Source: JBGVSA01 sp041807905 (GTDB lineage: Bacteria; Pseudomonadota; Gammaproteobacteria; Burkholderiales; Rhodocyclaceae). Taken from it: a stretch of DNA of 64,000 bases. The stretch covers positions 1-64,000 of the forward strand of contig NZ_JBGVSA010000018.1 of the NCBI RefSeq assembly GCF_041807905.1, given 5' to 3'. The notes under the pieces were generated by a model that saw only the letters and a program-made list of their open reading frames with translations, was not told where the DNA came from and ran no database searches. The position numbers and the translations under genes are program-made. This document shows, piece after piece, positions 1 through 8,493 of the stretch (position 1 is its first letter; each line of letters starts with the position of its first letter).

Positions 1-2
1 CC

Positions 3-240
3 GCCGAGCAACGCAGGCAAGTCAGGTCGCCCGCGCAGCGGGTCGGCGAGGACTGTCTGAGGAGCGTAGCGACGAGTTCCGCAGCCGCCTGACTTGACGA
101 GTAGCGCAGGGGACCAGCCGCAGGCCGGCGGCGATGTTGGGGTCGTTTCTTTGGTTACTTTCTTGTCGAGAACAAGAAAGTGACTCGGCCGCCGGGACGA
201 ACTCCCGGCCGTCGAGCATCAGCAGTCGAGACCAACTCCG
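3..240 (+). repeat. Dispersed intergenic repeat, copy A
   Basis: No gene is visible before flgI ends at 285. The stretch matches, in opposite orientation, 38438-38645, and its 3' part matches 38892-38946. Shared blocks include GTCGGCGAGGACTGTCTGA, GAGTTCCGCAGCCGCC and a perfect hairpin with arms ACTTTCTTGT (157-166) and ACAAGAAAGT (172-181), followed by a CCGCCGGG..CGAACTCCCGGCC block and a CAGTCGRGAC tail. The match is by eye; copy number elsewhere in the genome is unknown. It could also act as a terminator for flgI. Confidence 0.75.
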
Positions 241-284
241 AAAGACCAAGCATCCCCCCAAAACCCGACCCCACGTCCAGCGCG

Positions 285-1391
285 TCATATGACAATCAAC
301 TCCCCATCGATCGCCCCCGCCTGATCCAGCGCCTGCAAGATCGCCATGATGTCGTCCGGCGTCGCCCCGGTACTGTTCACCGTATCGATGATCGCCTGCA
401 GGCTCACGCCCTCAGGCCACTTGAACATACGTCCGTTGCCCTGCTCCACCGCCACGCGCGATTGCGGCGTAACGGCCGTGGTGCCACGGCCGAACGGCTG
501 CGGCTGGCTCACCTGCGGGCTTTCCGAAATCACCACTTTCAGCGCCCCGTGCGATATCGCCGCCGGACGCACGCGCACGCCTTCCGCGATCACCACCGTG
601 CCGGTGCGCGAATTGAACACCACCTTCGGACGATCCACGCCGACGTCGACGTTGAGCGACTCGAGCGCGGCGACGAAAGCCACGCGCTCGGTCGGATTGG
701 CCGGCGCGATCACGTCCACGCTGGTGGCGTCGCGCGTGCTGGCCAGTTGTTGGCCGTAGCGGCGGTTGATCGCCTGCACGATATTCGTGGCGGTCTGAAA
801 GTGCGGGCGCTTCAAGCTCAGGCGCACCGTCGGCAAGGTATCGAAGTCGGTTTCGATCTCGCGCTCGATGGTCGCGCCGTTCGGAATGCGACCGGAGGTC
901 GGCGTATTCACCGTCACGCTCGACCCGCTCTGCCCTTGCGCGGCCAGGCCACCGACGACGAGTTGCCCCTGCGCCAGCGCGTAGATTTCGCCATCCGCCG
1001 CGCGCAGTTGCGTGAGCAGCAGCATGCCCCCGCGCAGACTCTTGGCGTCGCCCAACGACGAGACAGTGACGTCCACCATCTGTCCCTTGCGGTAGCCGGG
1101 CGGGAACACCGCGCTGACCATGACGGTGGCGACGTTCTTGAGTTTCGGATCGGTGCGCTCGGGCAGCTTCACCCCAAACTGCTTGAGCATGTTGGTCACC
1201 GACTGACCGGAAAATTTCACCTGCGTGCTGTCGCCACTGCCTTGCAGGCCGACGACGAGCCCGTATCCGAGCAACTGGTTTTCGCGCACGCCTTCCACGC
1301 TCACCAATTGGCGCAGCACTTGCGCGGCGGTGGCCGCGTGGGCGCCGAATGCCAGTACGGCGGCAAGGCACAGGGAACGCAGGGCAATCAT
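285..1391 (-). CDS. Flagellar P-ring protein FlgI
   Basis: FlgI forms the P ring that surrounds the distal rod in the peptidoglycan layer and is exported by the Sec system. The protein has 368 residues, the usual size. A cleavable signal peptide is seen at residues 1-23, ending ATAAQ, and the mature chain opens with LVSVEGVRENQLLGYG, a strongly conserved family stretch. It is the last gene of the flgBCDEFGHI run, 11 bp after flgH. Unlike most flg operons, no flgJ, flgK or flgL follows; the DNA downstream is the dispersed repeat. Confidence 0.96.
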   Translation of the reverse strand: MIALRSLCLAAVLAFGAHAATAAQVLRQLVSVEGVRENQLLGYGLVVGLQGSGDSTQVKFSGQSVTNMLKQFGVKLPERTDPKLKNVATVMVSAVFPPGYRKGQMVDVTVSSLGDAKSLRGGMLLLTQLRAADGEIYALAQGQLVVGGLAAQGQSGSSVTVNTPTSGRIPNGATIEREIETDFDTLPTVRLSLKRPHFQTATNIVQAINRRYGQQLASTRDATSVDVIAPANPTERVAFVAALESLNVDVGVDRPKVVFNSRTGTVVIAEGVRVRPAAISHGALKVVISESPQVSQPQPFGRGTTAVTPQSRVAVEQGNGRMFKWPEGVSLQAIIDTVNSTGATPDDIMAILQALDQAGAIDGELIVI

Positions 1392-1402
1392 GTTTCGTTC
1401 TC

Positions 1403-2092
1403 TCAGAAAGGCATCAACGGGCTATTGAAAAAGCGCACCAGCCAGCCCGCGTCGTTGGCGTCCTGCGCCGCACCCCGGCCGGAATACGCAATGCGCGCAT
1501 TGGCGATACGCAGCGACGACACGCGATTGTCATTGTCGATATCGGAGGCACGCACGTAACCGGACAGGCGCACCAGTTCTTCGCCCTGGTTCAGGTACAG
1601 GCTCTTCTCGCCCGTCACGCGCAGCAGGCCATTGGGCAGCACCTCGTGCACCACCACGGTGATCGCGCCTTGCAGGGTATTGCGCTGCGTGCTCGATGCC
1701 GTGCCCGAAAAGTCGCGCGAGGCATCGATGCCCACTTCGGTCTTGGCCTGCGTCTTGCCGAACAGCACCGACGGCGCGATGGACACGCCCGTGCTCTTGC
1801 CGAGCTTGCTGTCGGCCGACTTGCTCGCCTGCGTGGTTTCCTGCAACAGCACGGTCAGCAGGTCTCCCGGTCGGAAGGCGCGGCTGTCGGAAGTCAATGA
1901 CCACGGTGTGTCGGCCGCGAACACACCGCCGCGCGAGCCCTGTCGTGCCTGCGCCGCAGGCAGATCCAGACGCGAGCCATCGTCGAGCGGCGGCAACTCG
2001 GGCGGGTACGTGGCGCAGCCCGCACCCAGCACTACGAGCATCGCAGCAAAGGCGAAGCCCATGGCGCGCGCAGCGGCGTACGGGCGGCTCAT
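1403..2092 (-). CDS. Flagellar L-ring lipoprotein FlgH
   Basis: FlgH builds the L ring in the outer membrane, acting with the P ring as the bushing for the rod. The 229-residue protein has a lipoprotein signal with the lipobox LGAGC; Cys26 is the expected lipid-attachment residue. The central FRPGDLLTVLLQE stretch and the VTGEKSLYLNQGEE..RLSGYVR block are typical of the family. It starts 1 bp after flgG ends, so translation is probably coupled. Confidence 0.96.
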   Translation of the reverse strand: MSRPYAAARAMGFAFAAMLVVLGAGCATYPPELPPLDDGSRLDLPAAQARQGSRGGVFAADTPWSLTSDSRAFRPGDLLTVLLQETTQASKSADSKLGKSTGVSIAPSVLFGKTQAKTEVGIDASRDFSGTASSTQRNTLQGAITVVVHEVLPNGLLRVTGEKSLYLNQGEELVRLSGYVRASDIDNDNRVSSLRIANARIAYSGRGAAQDANDAGWLVRFFNSPLMPF

Positions 2093-2093
2093 C

Positions 2094-2882
2094 TCAGCGC
2101 ACCGCCTGCGCGAGGTACTGCATCATGTTGTCGGCAGCGGAGAGCACCTTGGTGTTCATCTCGTAGGTGCGCTGTGCGGCGATCATGTCGACCATTTCTT
2201 CGACCACCTGCACGTTGGAACCTTCAAGCGCGCCCTGCTTCAGCTTGCCCAGACCGTCCTCGCCGGGGTTGCCTTCGGTGGGCGCACCGCTGGCGGTTGT
2301 CTCTTGGTACAGGTTGTCGCCGAGTGCGAGCAAGCCGGCCGGATTGATGAAATTCACCAGCGTGAGCTGGCCCAGTTCAGTCGGCTGCGTCGCACCCGCC
2401 ACGGTGGCGGACACCATGCCGTTCTCAGCGATGGTCAGTGCGGTGGCCGTGGCCGGCACGGTGATTTCCGGCACCAGCGGTTGGCCCTGCGCAGTAACGA
2501 GACGACCGTCCTGGTTGACCTGCAATTGGCCCGCGCGCGTATAGGCCGCATCGCCATTGGCGAGCTGCACCTGCAAGAAGCCGTTGCCGACGATCGCCAC
2601 ATCCATCGACTGGCCGGTCGTCTGCAGACTGCCGGTGGTAAAGATCTTCTGCGTGCCCACCAGACGCGTGCCATTGCCCAGTTGCACACCGGTCGGCGAC
2701 GTCGTGGCGTCGTCCTGCTGTGCCCCAGGTTGTTTTTCGACCTGGTAGAACATGTCCTCGAACACCACGCGGTCGCGCTTGAAGCCGACCGTGTTCACGT
2801 TGGCGAGGTTGTTGGCGATGGCTTGCAGCTTGGCGTCTTGCGCTTGCACGCCGGTCTTGCTGATCCACAGTGCGGGATTCAT
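2094..2882 (-). CDS. Flagellar distal rod protein FlgG
   Basis: FlgG forms the distal rod of the basal body. It has 262 residues, as in the family. The N-terminal rod signature ANNLANVNTVGFKRDR and the C-terminal helix with MVDMIAAQRTYEMNTKV are both present. The short linker after the N-terminal helix that sets FlgG apart from the hook protein is present. It lies between flgF and flgH with a 29-bp gap upstream. Confidence 0.96.
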   Translation of the reverse strand: MNPALWISKTGVQAQDAKLQAIANNLANVNTVGFKRDRVVFEDMFYQVEKQPGAQQDDATTSPTGVQLGNGTRLVGTQKIFTTGSLQTTGQSMDVAIVGNGFLQVQLANGDAAYTRAGQLQVNQDGRLVTAQGQPLVPEITVPATATALTIAENGMVSATVAGATQPTELGQLTLVNFINPAGLLALGDNLYQETTASGAPTEGNPGEDGLGKLKQGALEGSNVQVVEEMVDMIAAQRTYEMNTKVLSAADNMMQYLAQAVR

Positions 2883-2911
2883 CTTGCGTTCCTTTCAGTT
2901 GGGCGTGCGCG

Positions 2912-3637
2912 TTATTCGCGGATCAGCCGATTGCCTGCGTCGGCCATCGAGTCGGCCGATTTGTAGAGGCGCATCTGGATTTCGAAATCGCGGTTCAGGC
3001 TCATCGTGGCCACCATCTCTTCGACGGCCGACACGTTGCTGCCTTCGAGATAACCGGCGCGCACGGTAACGGTGTCATCGGCGGCGAGGGTGTTGCCGTC
3101 GCGCGCCACCGTCAGGCCGGCTTCGTTCTTGGTGAGGTTGGGCGCGTCCGCGCGCACGAGCTTGAGTCGGTCGACTTCCTGCAATTCGAGCTGACCCGGT
3201 TGCTGGACCGAGATGGTGCCGTCCTGCGCGATCGACACACGCGTGTACGCCGGCAGGCTGATCGGGCCGCCGTCGCCCATCACCGCGCGCCCGTTCACCG
3301 TGAGCGTGCCGTCGGCATCGACCACCAGATGTCCGGCGCGCGTGTAGGCTTCGCCGTCCTGCCACTGCACGGCGAGCATGCCGTTGCCGTCGATGGCCAC
3401 GTCCAGGTCGTTGCCGGTTTCGCGCACGGCACCTTCACGGCCCGACATCGCATTGGCCGAAAGCTGGCTCATGTGGCGCGTGTCGTAACCGTAGCCCGGC
3501 ACGGCCTGGCTGGTTGCCAGTTCGAGGTCGGCGCGAAAGCCGCCCGTTTCGAGGTTGGCCAGATTGTTGGCGTGCACCTGCTGGGCGCGCAGCCCACGCT
3601 CGGCGCCGCTCATGATGGTGTAGATCAGGGCGTCCAT
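2912..3637 (-). CDS. Flagellar proximal rod protein FlgF
   Basis: FlgF is a proximal rod subunit. The 241-residue protein begins MDALIYTIMSGAERGL and contains the rod motif NNLANLETGGFRADL, then ends with the helix MVATMSLNRDFEIQMRLYKS, as expected for FlgF. Its start codon overlaps the flgE stop by one base, which suggests coupled translation. Confidence 0.95.
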   Translation of the reverse strand: MDALIYTIMSGAERGLRAQQVHANNLANLETGGFRADLELATSQAVPGYGYDTRHMSQLSANAMSGREGAVRETGNDLDVAIDGNGMLAVQWQDGEAYTRAGHLVVDADGTLTVNGRAVMGDGGPISLPAYTRVSIAQDGTISVQQPGQLELQEVDRLKLVRADAPNLTKNEAGLTVARDGNTLAADDTVTVRAGYLEGSNVSAVEEMVATMSLNRDFEIQMRLYKSADSMADAGNRLIRE

Positions 3638-4824
3638 TACAGCGCCTGCATGAGCGTCTGCATCATCTCGTTCTGCGTCGAGATGACCTTGGTGTTGGCC
3701 TGATAGTTACGCTGTGCGGACATCAGGTCGACCAGTTGTTCGGTCATGTCCACGTTCGATTGCTCCAGCGACCCCGGCGTGAGCTTGCCGGCCATGCCGC
3801 TGCCCGGCGTGAAGTACAGCGGCGTGCCCGACGCATTGGACGCCACCCAGCTCGTATCGCTGACCTGGGTGAGCGCGCCTTCGTCCGGGAACGTCGCCAG
3901 CGCCAGCGTGCCCACGCGTTGCTTGAGGCCGTTGCTGTATTGCGCCATCACCGAGCCGTCGTCCGTGATCTGCACACCGATCATCGTGCCGGATGCATAA
4001 CCGTCCGCCGCGTTGGTGGTGTTGGTTGCCTCTCCGGCGAACTGGGTGGTGCCAGAGTAGTCGATGTCCAGCGCCATCGCGGTGGCACCAGCCGGCGTGC
4101 CCAGCGGCACGTTGACCGCTGCCGTCGGCGAGGTGAGCTGGCCGGCGGTGTCGAAGGTCAGCGTGTTGGTGGAGGCGAGGTCCGTGCCGTCGAACGTGTA
4201 ATGCACGGTCACTTCGCCGGTATTCGTCTTGACGAAATACTGCGTCACGCTGTGCTGCGCGCCGAGCGAGTCGTACACCACCGACACCATCGAGCTGTTG
4301 AAAGACTGCGGGTCGTTCTTGTCGAAGGTGGCGACGGTCGGCACCTTCCAGTCGGCCGACATGTTGGCCACGTATTGCAGCTTGGCGCTGGCCTGCGCGG
4401 GAATCTGCCCGGTCGACACCTTCATGTCGCCCAATGCGCCCAGCGCCGTGCTGCCGGCAACGGCGGCGTAACCCTGCACCTTGCGGCCGAAGCTGTCGAC
4501 CACGTAGCCGTCCTTGTCGGTGGAGAAGATCCCCACGCGGCTGTAGAACGACTCGCCCGAGCTGGACTTGGTCACGAAAAAGCCGCGCCCCTGGATCGAG
4601 GCGTCCATGCTGCGGCCGGTGGTCAGCACGCCGCCACCGATATCGATGCTCTGCGTGACCGACGACACTTCGGCGCCGGTTGCCTGTGTGCCGGCGTACA
4701 TCGCGGCGAAGTTCGAGCGGCTGTACTTGAAGCCGTAGGTGCCAGAGTTGGCGATGTTATTGCTGATGGTGTCCAGCTGCGAGTTGATGGCGTTGATACC
4801 GGACAGGGCGACTTCGAAGCTCAT
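3637..4824 (-). CDS. Flagellar hook protein FlgE
   Basis: FlgE polymerises into the hook, the universal joint outside the cell. The 395-residue length is usual. The N-terminal part has the rod/hook signature NTISNNIANSGTYGFK-like sequence (as DTISNNIANSGTYGFK) and the C-terminal helix has LVDLMSAQRNYQANTKV. The middle is rich in Thr, Ser, Ala and Gly, as in surface-exposed hook domains. It follows flgD with a 37-bp gap. Confidence 0.95.
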   Translation of the reverse strand: MSFEVALSGINAINSQLDTISNNIANSGTYGFKYSRSNFAAMYAGTQATGAEVSSVTQSIDIGGGVLTTGRSMDASIQGRGFFVTKSSSGESFYSRVGIFSTDKDGYVVDSFGRKVQGYAAVAGSTALGALGDMKVSTGQIPAQASAKLQYVANMSADWKVPTVATFDKNDPQSFNSSMVSVVYDSLGAQHSVTQYFVKTNTGEVTVHYTFDGTDLASTNTLTFDTAGQLTSPTAAVNVPLGTPAGATAMALDIDYSGTTQFAGEATNTTNAADGYASGTMIGVQITDDGSVMAQYSNGLKQRVGTLALATFPDEGALTQVSDTSWVASNASGTPLYFTPGSGMAGKLTPGSLEQSNVDMTEQLVDLMSAQRNYQANTKVISTQNEMMQTLMQAL

Positions 4825-4861
4825 GATGGATTCCTTGCGATGGCGATATTCGGTGGCGGCC

Positions 4862-5515
4862 TTACGCGCGGCCGTTGAATGCAGTCACGACGGTGGAAGA
4901 CACGTTGCCAACGTTGCTCACGTTGAGCACCACGCCATCGGTGGATGAGAGCTTGACGCTCTGCAGCGTGCCGTCGATGTCGACGCCCGGCGTCGCCCCG
5001 TTGTCGGTCGACACGGCGATGGAATACGTGCCCTTGGGCAGGCCGAGCTTGGCCGGATCGAGCGTGAAGCTCACCTCGCCCGCCGCACGCGTGCCCAGTT
5101 CCAGGCGATACGTCTTGCCTGCGGCATCGGTCAGCACCACGGCCGTCTCGGCGCTGCTGGCATCGAGCGTAAAGCGGCCGGAGATGGCGGCGTCGCTCAC
5201 GCTGACCGAACCGGTACGCACCGACACCTGCGAGCCGACCTGCGCGCCCAGCGCCATCACCTGCATGCTTTCCAGCGCGGCGGCGCTGTTGGTGCCCTGG
5301 CTGACGAGCTTCTGCAGCGCTTCGGTCTGCGACAACTGCGTGAGCTGGCTGACGAATTCGCTGGGGTCTGCCGGGTCGAGCGGGTTCTGGTTGCGGATCT
5401 GCGCCACGAGCAGCGTGGTAAACAGGTTCGATACCGAATCGCCATTGCTGGCGACCGCCGACGTGCCGCTCGTGCTCGTGGTGTTCTGCGTGGTGTCGTT
5501 GATGACAGCGCTCAT
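4862..5515 (-). CDS. Hook cap / hook assembly protein FlgD
   Basis: FlgD caps the growing hook and is lost when the hook is complete. The 217-residue protein has the diagnostic N-terminal block LLVAQIRNQNPLDPADPSEF followed by VSQLTQLSQTEALQKL, then a beta-rich C-terminal part (GEVSFTLDPAKLGLPKGTYS) of the FlgD Ig-like/tudor type. It lies 2 bp after flgC. Confidence 0.95.
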   Translation of the reverse strand: MSAVINDTTQNTTSTSGTSAVASNGDSVSNLFTTLLVAQIRNQNPLDPADPSEFVSQLTQLSQTEALQKLVSQGTNSAAALESMQVMALGAQVGSQVSVRTGSVSVSDAAISGRFTLDASSAETAVVLTDAAGKTYRLELGTRAAGEVSFTLDPAKLGLPKGTYSIAVSTDNGATPGVDIDGTLQSVKLSSTDGVVLNVSNVGNVSSTVVTAFNGRA

Positions 5516-5517
5516 GA

Positions 5518-5937
5518 TCAGCTCTCTCCCATGCGCAGCAGCGACTGCTGCATCGATTTGACGCGGCCCAGCACCTCGACGTTGGTCTCGAAGGCGCGCG
5601 ACGCTTCCATCATGTCGGTCATCTCCGCCACCGTATTCACGTTGGGGTAGAAGACCATTCCTTCTTCGTTGGCGACCGGATTGTCCGGCTCGTGCACGCG
5701 CCGCAGCGGCTCGGTGCTCTGCACCACGTCCAGCACCTGCACGCTGGCGCCGGCCACCTGATCGTCGAAACCGCCCTTGAAGAGCGTGGCGAACACCGGC
5801 TTGCGCGCGTGGTAGGTGTCCTCTTCCCGTCCGGCCGCCGTCTGCGCGTTGGCGAGGTTGCTCGCCACCGTGTTCAAGCGCAGGCTTTGCGCCGTCATGG
5901 CAGTACCCGCGATGTGTGCGATATCCCTGAATGACAT
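5518..5937 (-). CDS. Flagellar proximal rod protein FlgC
   Basis: FlgC is a proximal rod subunit. The 139-residue protein carries the motif LNTVASNLANAQTAAGRE near the N terminus, the central YHARKPVFATLF block, and the C-terminal VNTVAEMTDMMEASRAFETN, all typical of FlgC. It follows flgB by 5 bp. Confidence 0.95.
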   Translation of the reverse strand: MSFRDIAHIAGTAMTAQSLRLNTVASNLANAQTAAGREEDTYHARKPVFATLFKGGFDDQVAGASVQVLDVVQSTEPLRRVHEPDNPVANEEGMVFYPNVNTVAEMTDMMEASRAFETNVEVLGRVKSMQQSLLRMGES

Positions 5938-5942
5938 GATGC

Positions 5943-6305
5943 TTACTGCCCTTCGATGACGCGGGCGAGGCCCTTGAGTTTCATGTTGATGAAGGTGAGG
6001 CTGGTCTGGAAATCCGAAGCGTTCTGCGAGAACGCTGCCTGTTCCACACCGAGCTCCACGGTGTTACCGTCACTGCGCGCCAGGTTGGGCACGCGGTACT
6101 GCATGTCGGGCGCGCCGGTGTCGAGCGCCAGACCGCCGTCATCGGCGAGCGCAGACTGCAGGCTGCTGGCAAAATCGATGTCGCGCGCCTGATAACCCGG
6201 AGTGCTTTCATTGGCGATGTTGGATGCCAGAACCTTCGTGCGCTCGGCACGCAAGCGGAGCGCGTCTGCGTGCAGCCCGAGCGCCTTGTCGAAATTGATA
6301 CTCAT
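5943..6305 (-). CDS. Flagellar proximal rod protein FlgB
   Basis: FlgB is the first proximal rod subunit of the flgBCDEFGHI operon. A longer open frame extends far upstream, but the family start is MSINFDKALGLHADAL, giving 120 residues, and a Shine-Dalgarno-like AAAGG lies 6-7 bases before it. The rod motif VLASNIANESTPGYQARD is present. The start codon (6303-6305) overlaps the divergent flgA ATG (6304-6306) by two bases, so the flgB promoter must lie inside the flgA coding region. Confidence 0.93.
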   Translation of the reverse strand: MSINFDKALGLHADALRLRAERTKVLASNIANESTPGYQARDIDFASSLQSALADDGGLALDTGAPDMQYRVPNLARSDGNTVELGVEQAAFSQNASDFQTSLTFINMKLKGLARVIEGQ

Positions 6306-7038
6306 GCGTATGCCTTTCACATCGAAGTTCACAACCACACAATTACTGGCCTGCGCCGCCACCGTGACAGCCGTCCTGTGCGCCCAGCCGGCCCGCGCCG
6401 ACGCCATGACGGAAGTCGAGCGCGCGGCGCGCACGCAACTCATGGCCGACGCGCAGCGCGCGGGGCTGGTCGAGCCGCAATTCACGTTCGAGGTCGTCAG
6501 TGCGGCGCGCACGCCGCGGGCCTGCGCCAAGCCATTCGAGATCACGCTGGCCGACCGCCGCACGCCAGCGCGCATGCGTGCCATTGCGCATTGCCCGGAC
6601 GGCAACTGGGCCGAGACGTACACCGTGCGGGCGCGCGTCAATGCGCGCGTCGTCGTGGCGGCAGGCAGCATTCCCAGCGGGCGTGCCATCCAGCCGAACG
6701 ACCTTGCACTGGAACGCCGCGAGCTGACCGGCACGTTCGACGACGTCTTTTCCGACCCGGCCGAACTCAACGGGCAGGCCAGCCGCCGCGCATTGCGGGC
6801 CGGGCAGATCGTCGACCGCCGCGCGGTGGCCGAAGCGGTGCTGGTACGGCGCGGCGCCGATGTCAGCATCGTGGCGCGCAACAGCGGCATCGTCGTGACC
6901 ACGGCCGGGCAGGCCGAGGGCAACGGACGGCTCGGCGAAATCATCAGCGTGCGCAACGCGGCCACCGGCAAGGTGATCCGCGCACGCGTCACGGGCACTA
7001 ACGAAGTCGAACCGGCCACGATCGCCACCACGCCTTAG
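6304..7038 (+). CDS. P-ring assembly chaperone FlgA
   Basis: FlgA is a periplasmic chaperone needed for FlgI polymerisation into the P ring. From the ATG at 6304 the protein has 244 residues; an ATG at 6310 is an equal alternative, and neither has a clear ribosome-binding site. A signal peptide ends near residue 33 (PARADA). The C-terminal half has the SAF/antifreeze-like fold sequence, e.g. VVVAAGSIPSGRAIQPNDL, GQIVDRRAV and GRLGEIISVRNAATGKVI. It is the only plus-strand gene in the left flagellar block, divergent from flgB and convergent with flgJ (3-bp overlap at 7035-7038). Confidence 0.92.
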   Translation: MRMPFTSKFTTTQLLACAATVTAVLCAQPARADAMTEVERAARTQLMADAQRAGLVEPQFTFEVVSAARTPRACAKPFEITLADRRTPARMRAIAHCPDGNWAETYTVRARVNARVVVAAGSIPSGRAIQPNDLALERRELTGTFDDVFSDPAELNGQASRRALRAGQIVDRRAVAEAVLVRRGADVSIVARNSGIVVTTAGQAEGNGRLGEIISVRNAATGKVIRARVTGTNEVEPATIATTP

Positions 7039-7766
7039 TCCTCCGCCCGGATGCGCGTCGCGATGCGCACGAGCTTGTCGGCATACGCCGGGTCGGTGGC
7101 GTAGCCGCCACGCATGAGCGCCTGCCCATACGCGTGCGCGTCCGAGCCGGTATTGAGCGCAGCGTGGTAACGCGGTGCGCCCTGCAATAGCTGGACGAGG
7201 TCGCGGAAGCTCGCGCCCTCATCGTTGTACCGACGGAAGGCTTCGGTCTTCTTGACCGCGCCATCGCCTTCGACTTCCGTCGTCACCGCACTCACCACGT
7301 CACCCTGCCACGCCCCCGTGGCCTTCACGCCGAACAGGTTGTGGCTGTCGCTGCCGTCGGCGGCGCGCAAGGGGCGCTGGCCCCAACCCGATTCGAGCGC
7401 GGCCTGCGCCGACAGCACATCGGGCGACACGCCCAGCGCGCGTCCTGCATCTTTCGCCCAGGGCGCGATGCGGCTCAGGAATTGGCGCTGCGCGTCGGTG
7501 GTAACGCCGTCCTCGCCGGAGGTCGCCGTGCTGACGTCGACCGGCGCGGCAAGCCGTGCCTGCCATGCGCGACCTTCCGCGCTCAGCGCGGCGCCCGCCG
7601 AACTGCCTTCGCCGCTGCCGTGGGCGATGAAGTCGGCAACCTCACCCGCGACCTGTTGGTACAGGCCGGCGAAACCGCCACTGCCCTGCATCGGCAACGC
7701 GGTGTCGCGCACCGCCTCGCGAAAGGCGGCGTTGGGCGCGAATGCGGGGAGTTCAGCGAGGCGCAT
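7035..7766 (-). CDS. FlgJ-like flagellar N-acetylglucosaminidase (reduced rod-cap domain)
   Basis: This protein matches the peptidoglycan hydrolase half of FlgJ (GH73), which opens the wall for the growing rod. The motif QAALESGWGQRPL includes the expected catalytic Glu125, followed by HNLFGVKATGAWQG and the YADKLVRI end region. Starting at the ATG giving MRLAELPAF, it has 243 residues against about 310 for usual FlgJ; an ATG at 7784 is an alternative. The N-terminal rod-scaffold domain is short and divergent. It is placed after flgN, overlapping it, and not after flgI as usual. Confidence 0.85.
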   Translation of the reverse strand: MRLAELPAFAPNAAFREAVRDTALPMQGSGGFAGLYQQVAGEVADFIAHGSGEGSSAGAALSAEGRAWQARLAAPVDVSTATSGEDGVTTDAQRQFLSRIAPWAKDAGRALGVSPDVLSAQAALESGWGQRPLRAADGSDSHNLFGVKATGAWQGDVVSAVTTEVEGDGAVKKTEAFRRYNDEGASFRDLVQLLQGAPRYHAALNTGSDAHAYGQALMRGGYATDPAYADKLVRIATRIRAED

Positions 7767-8184
7767 AGGTGTCGCTTTCTCCACCGAGCACGCGCTGCAT
7801 GACTTCGTACTGGTCCATCAGCAGATTGCCGTTGCGCAGGTTGAGCGCCTTGCAGGCAAGCACGCGCGCCTGCAGGTTCTGCCACAACGTTTCGGCCGCC
7901 GTGCGATAACGCTCGGGCAGGCGCGCGAAGACGGCCGCCACGCGCTGCGCTTCCGGCACTTCCATCCCGACGATGGCATTCACCAGCGTGACACGTTCAG
8001 TGCGACGGGCATCGAGCACCGTGCACAGCGCGCCGATGTCTTCGGCCAATTGCGGCAAGCGTGCGACGTCATGGCGCAACGCTGCCGCGAACTGCTGTTC
8101 CAGCAATCCGTGCAAGCGGTCGTAGTCCGCCACGTCGAGCTGGATGCCCTGCGCCAGCGACAGCATCGCCTGTTGGGCGTTCAT
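7753..8184 (-). CDS. Flagellar export chaperone FlgN
   Basis: FlgN is the cytoplasmic export chaperone for the hook-associated proteins FlgK and FlgL. The 143-residue protein is predicted all-helical, with the leucine-rich sequence typical of FlgN (LLEQQFAAALRHDVARLPQL). It overlaps flgM by 4 bp and the flgJ-like gene downstream. Its presence implies that FlgK and FlgL clients exist, although neither gene is in the window. Confidence 0.8.
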   Translation of the reverse strand: MNAQQAMLSLAQGIQLDVADYDRLHGLLEQQFAAALRHDVARLPQLAEDIGALCTVLDARRTERVTLVNAIVGMEVPEAQRVAAVFARLPERYRTAAETLWQNLQARVLACKALNLRNGNLLMDQYEVMQRVLGGESDTYAPR

Positions 8185-8465
8185 GAGCGGCTCCCGTGGT
8201 AACGGTCGATGAGCCCCGCCAGGCGTGAGGCGTCGAACGGCAGCTCGCCCTTGGCGAGCGCATCGCGCAGCGCGGCCACGCGCGCCTGGTCGACATCGGG
8301 CAACGCGGCCAGCGCTTCTTTGGCGGGCGCGAGTGCGGCCGATTGCAGGGGCACGTCGGCGTTGGCCTGCGGCGTGGCGCGCACATCGGTGGTGCTCTGT
8401 TCGCTGGCTGCGACTGGCGCGGTGCCGCCAACGCCGGAAGTGCTCGGAGTGCCGTTGATCTTCAT
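8181..8465 (-). CDS. Anti-sigma-28 factor FlgM
   Basis: FlgM binds and inhibits FliA until the hook is finished and FlgM is exported. The start MKINGTPSTSG is chosen because GAGAGG precedes it by 7 bases and it matches family N termini; this gives 94 residues. The C-terminal half (VDQARVAALRDALAKGELPFDASRLAGLI) has the sigma-binding helices. The N-terminal half is Ala/Ser/Thr-rich and probably disordered. It sits 28 bp after motB and overlaps flgN by 4 bp; its target fliA is in the same operon. Confidence 0.88.
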   Translation of the reverse strand: MKINGTPSTSGVGGTAPVAASEQSTTDVRATPQANADVPLQSAALAPAKEALAALPDVDQARVAALRDALAKGELPFDASRLAGLIDRYHGSRS

Positions 8466-8493
8466 TCGATTGCCTCTCGATTGAGTACGCATG

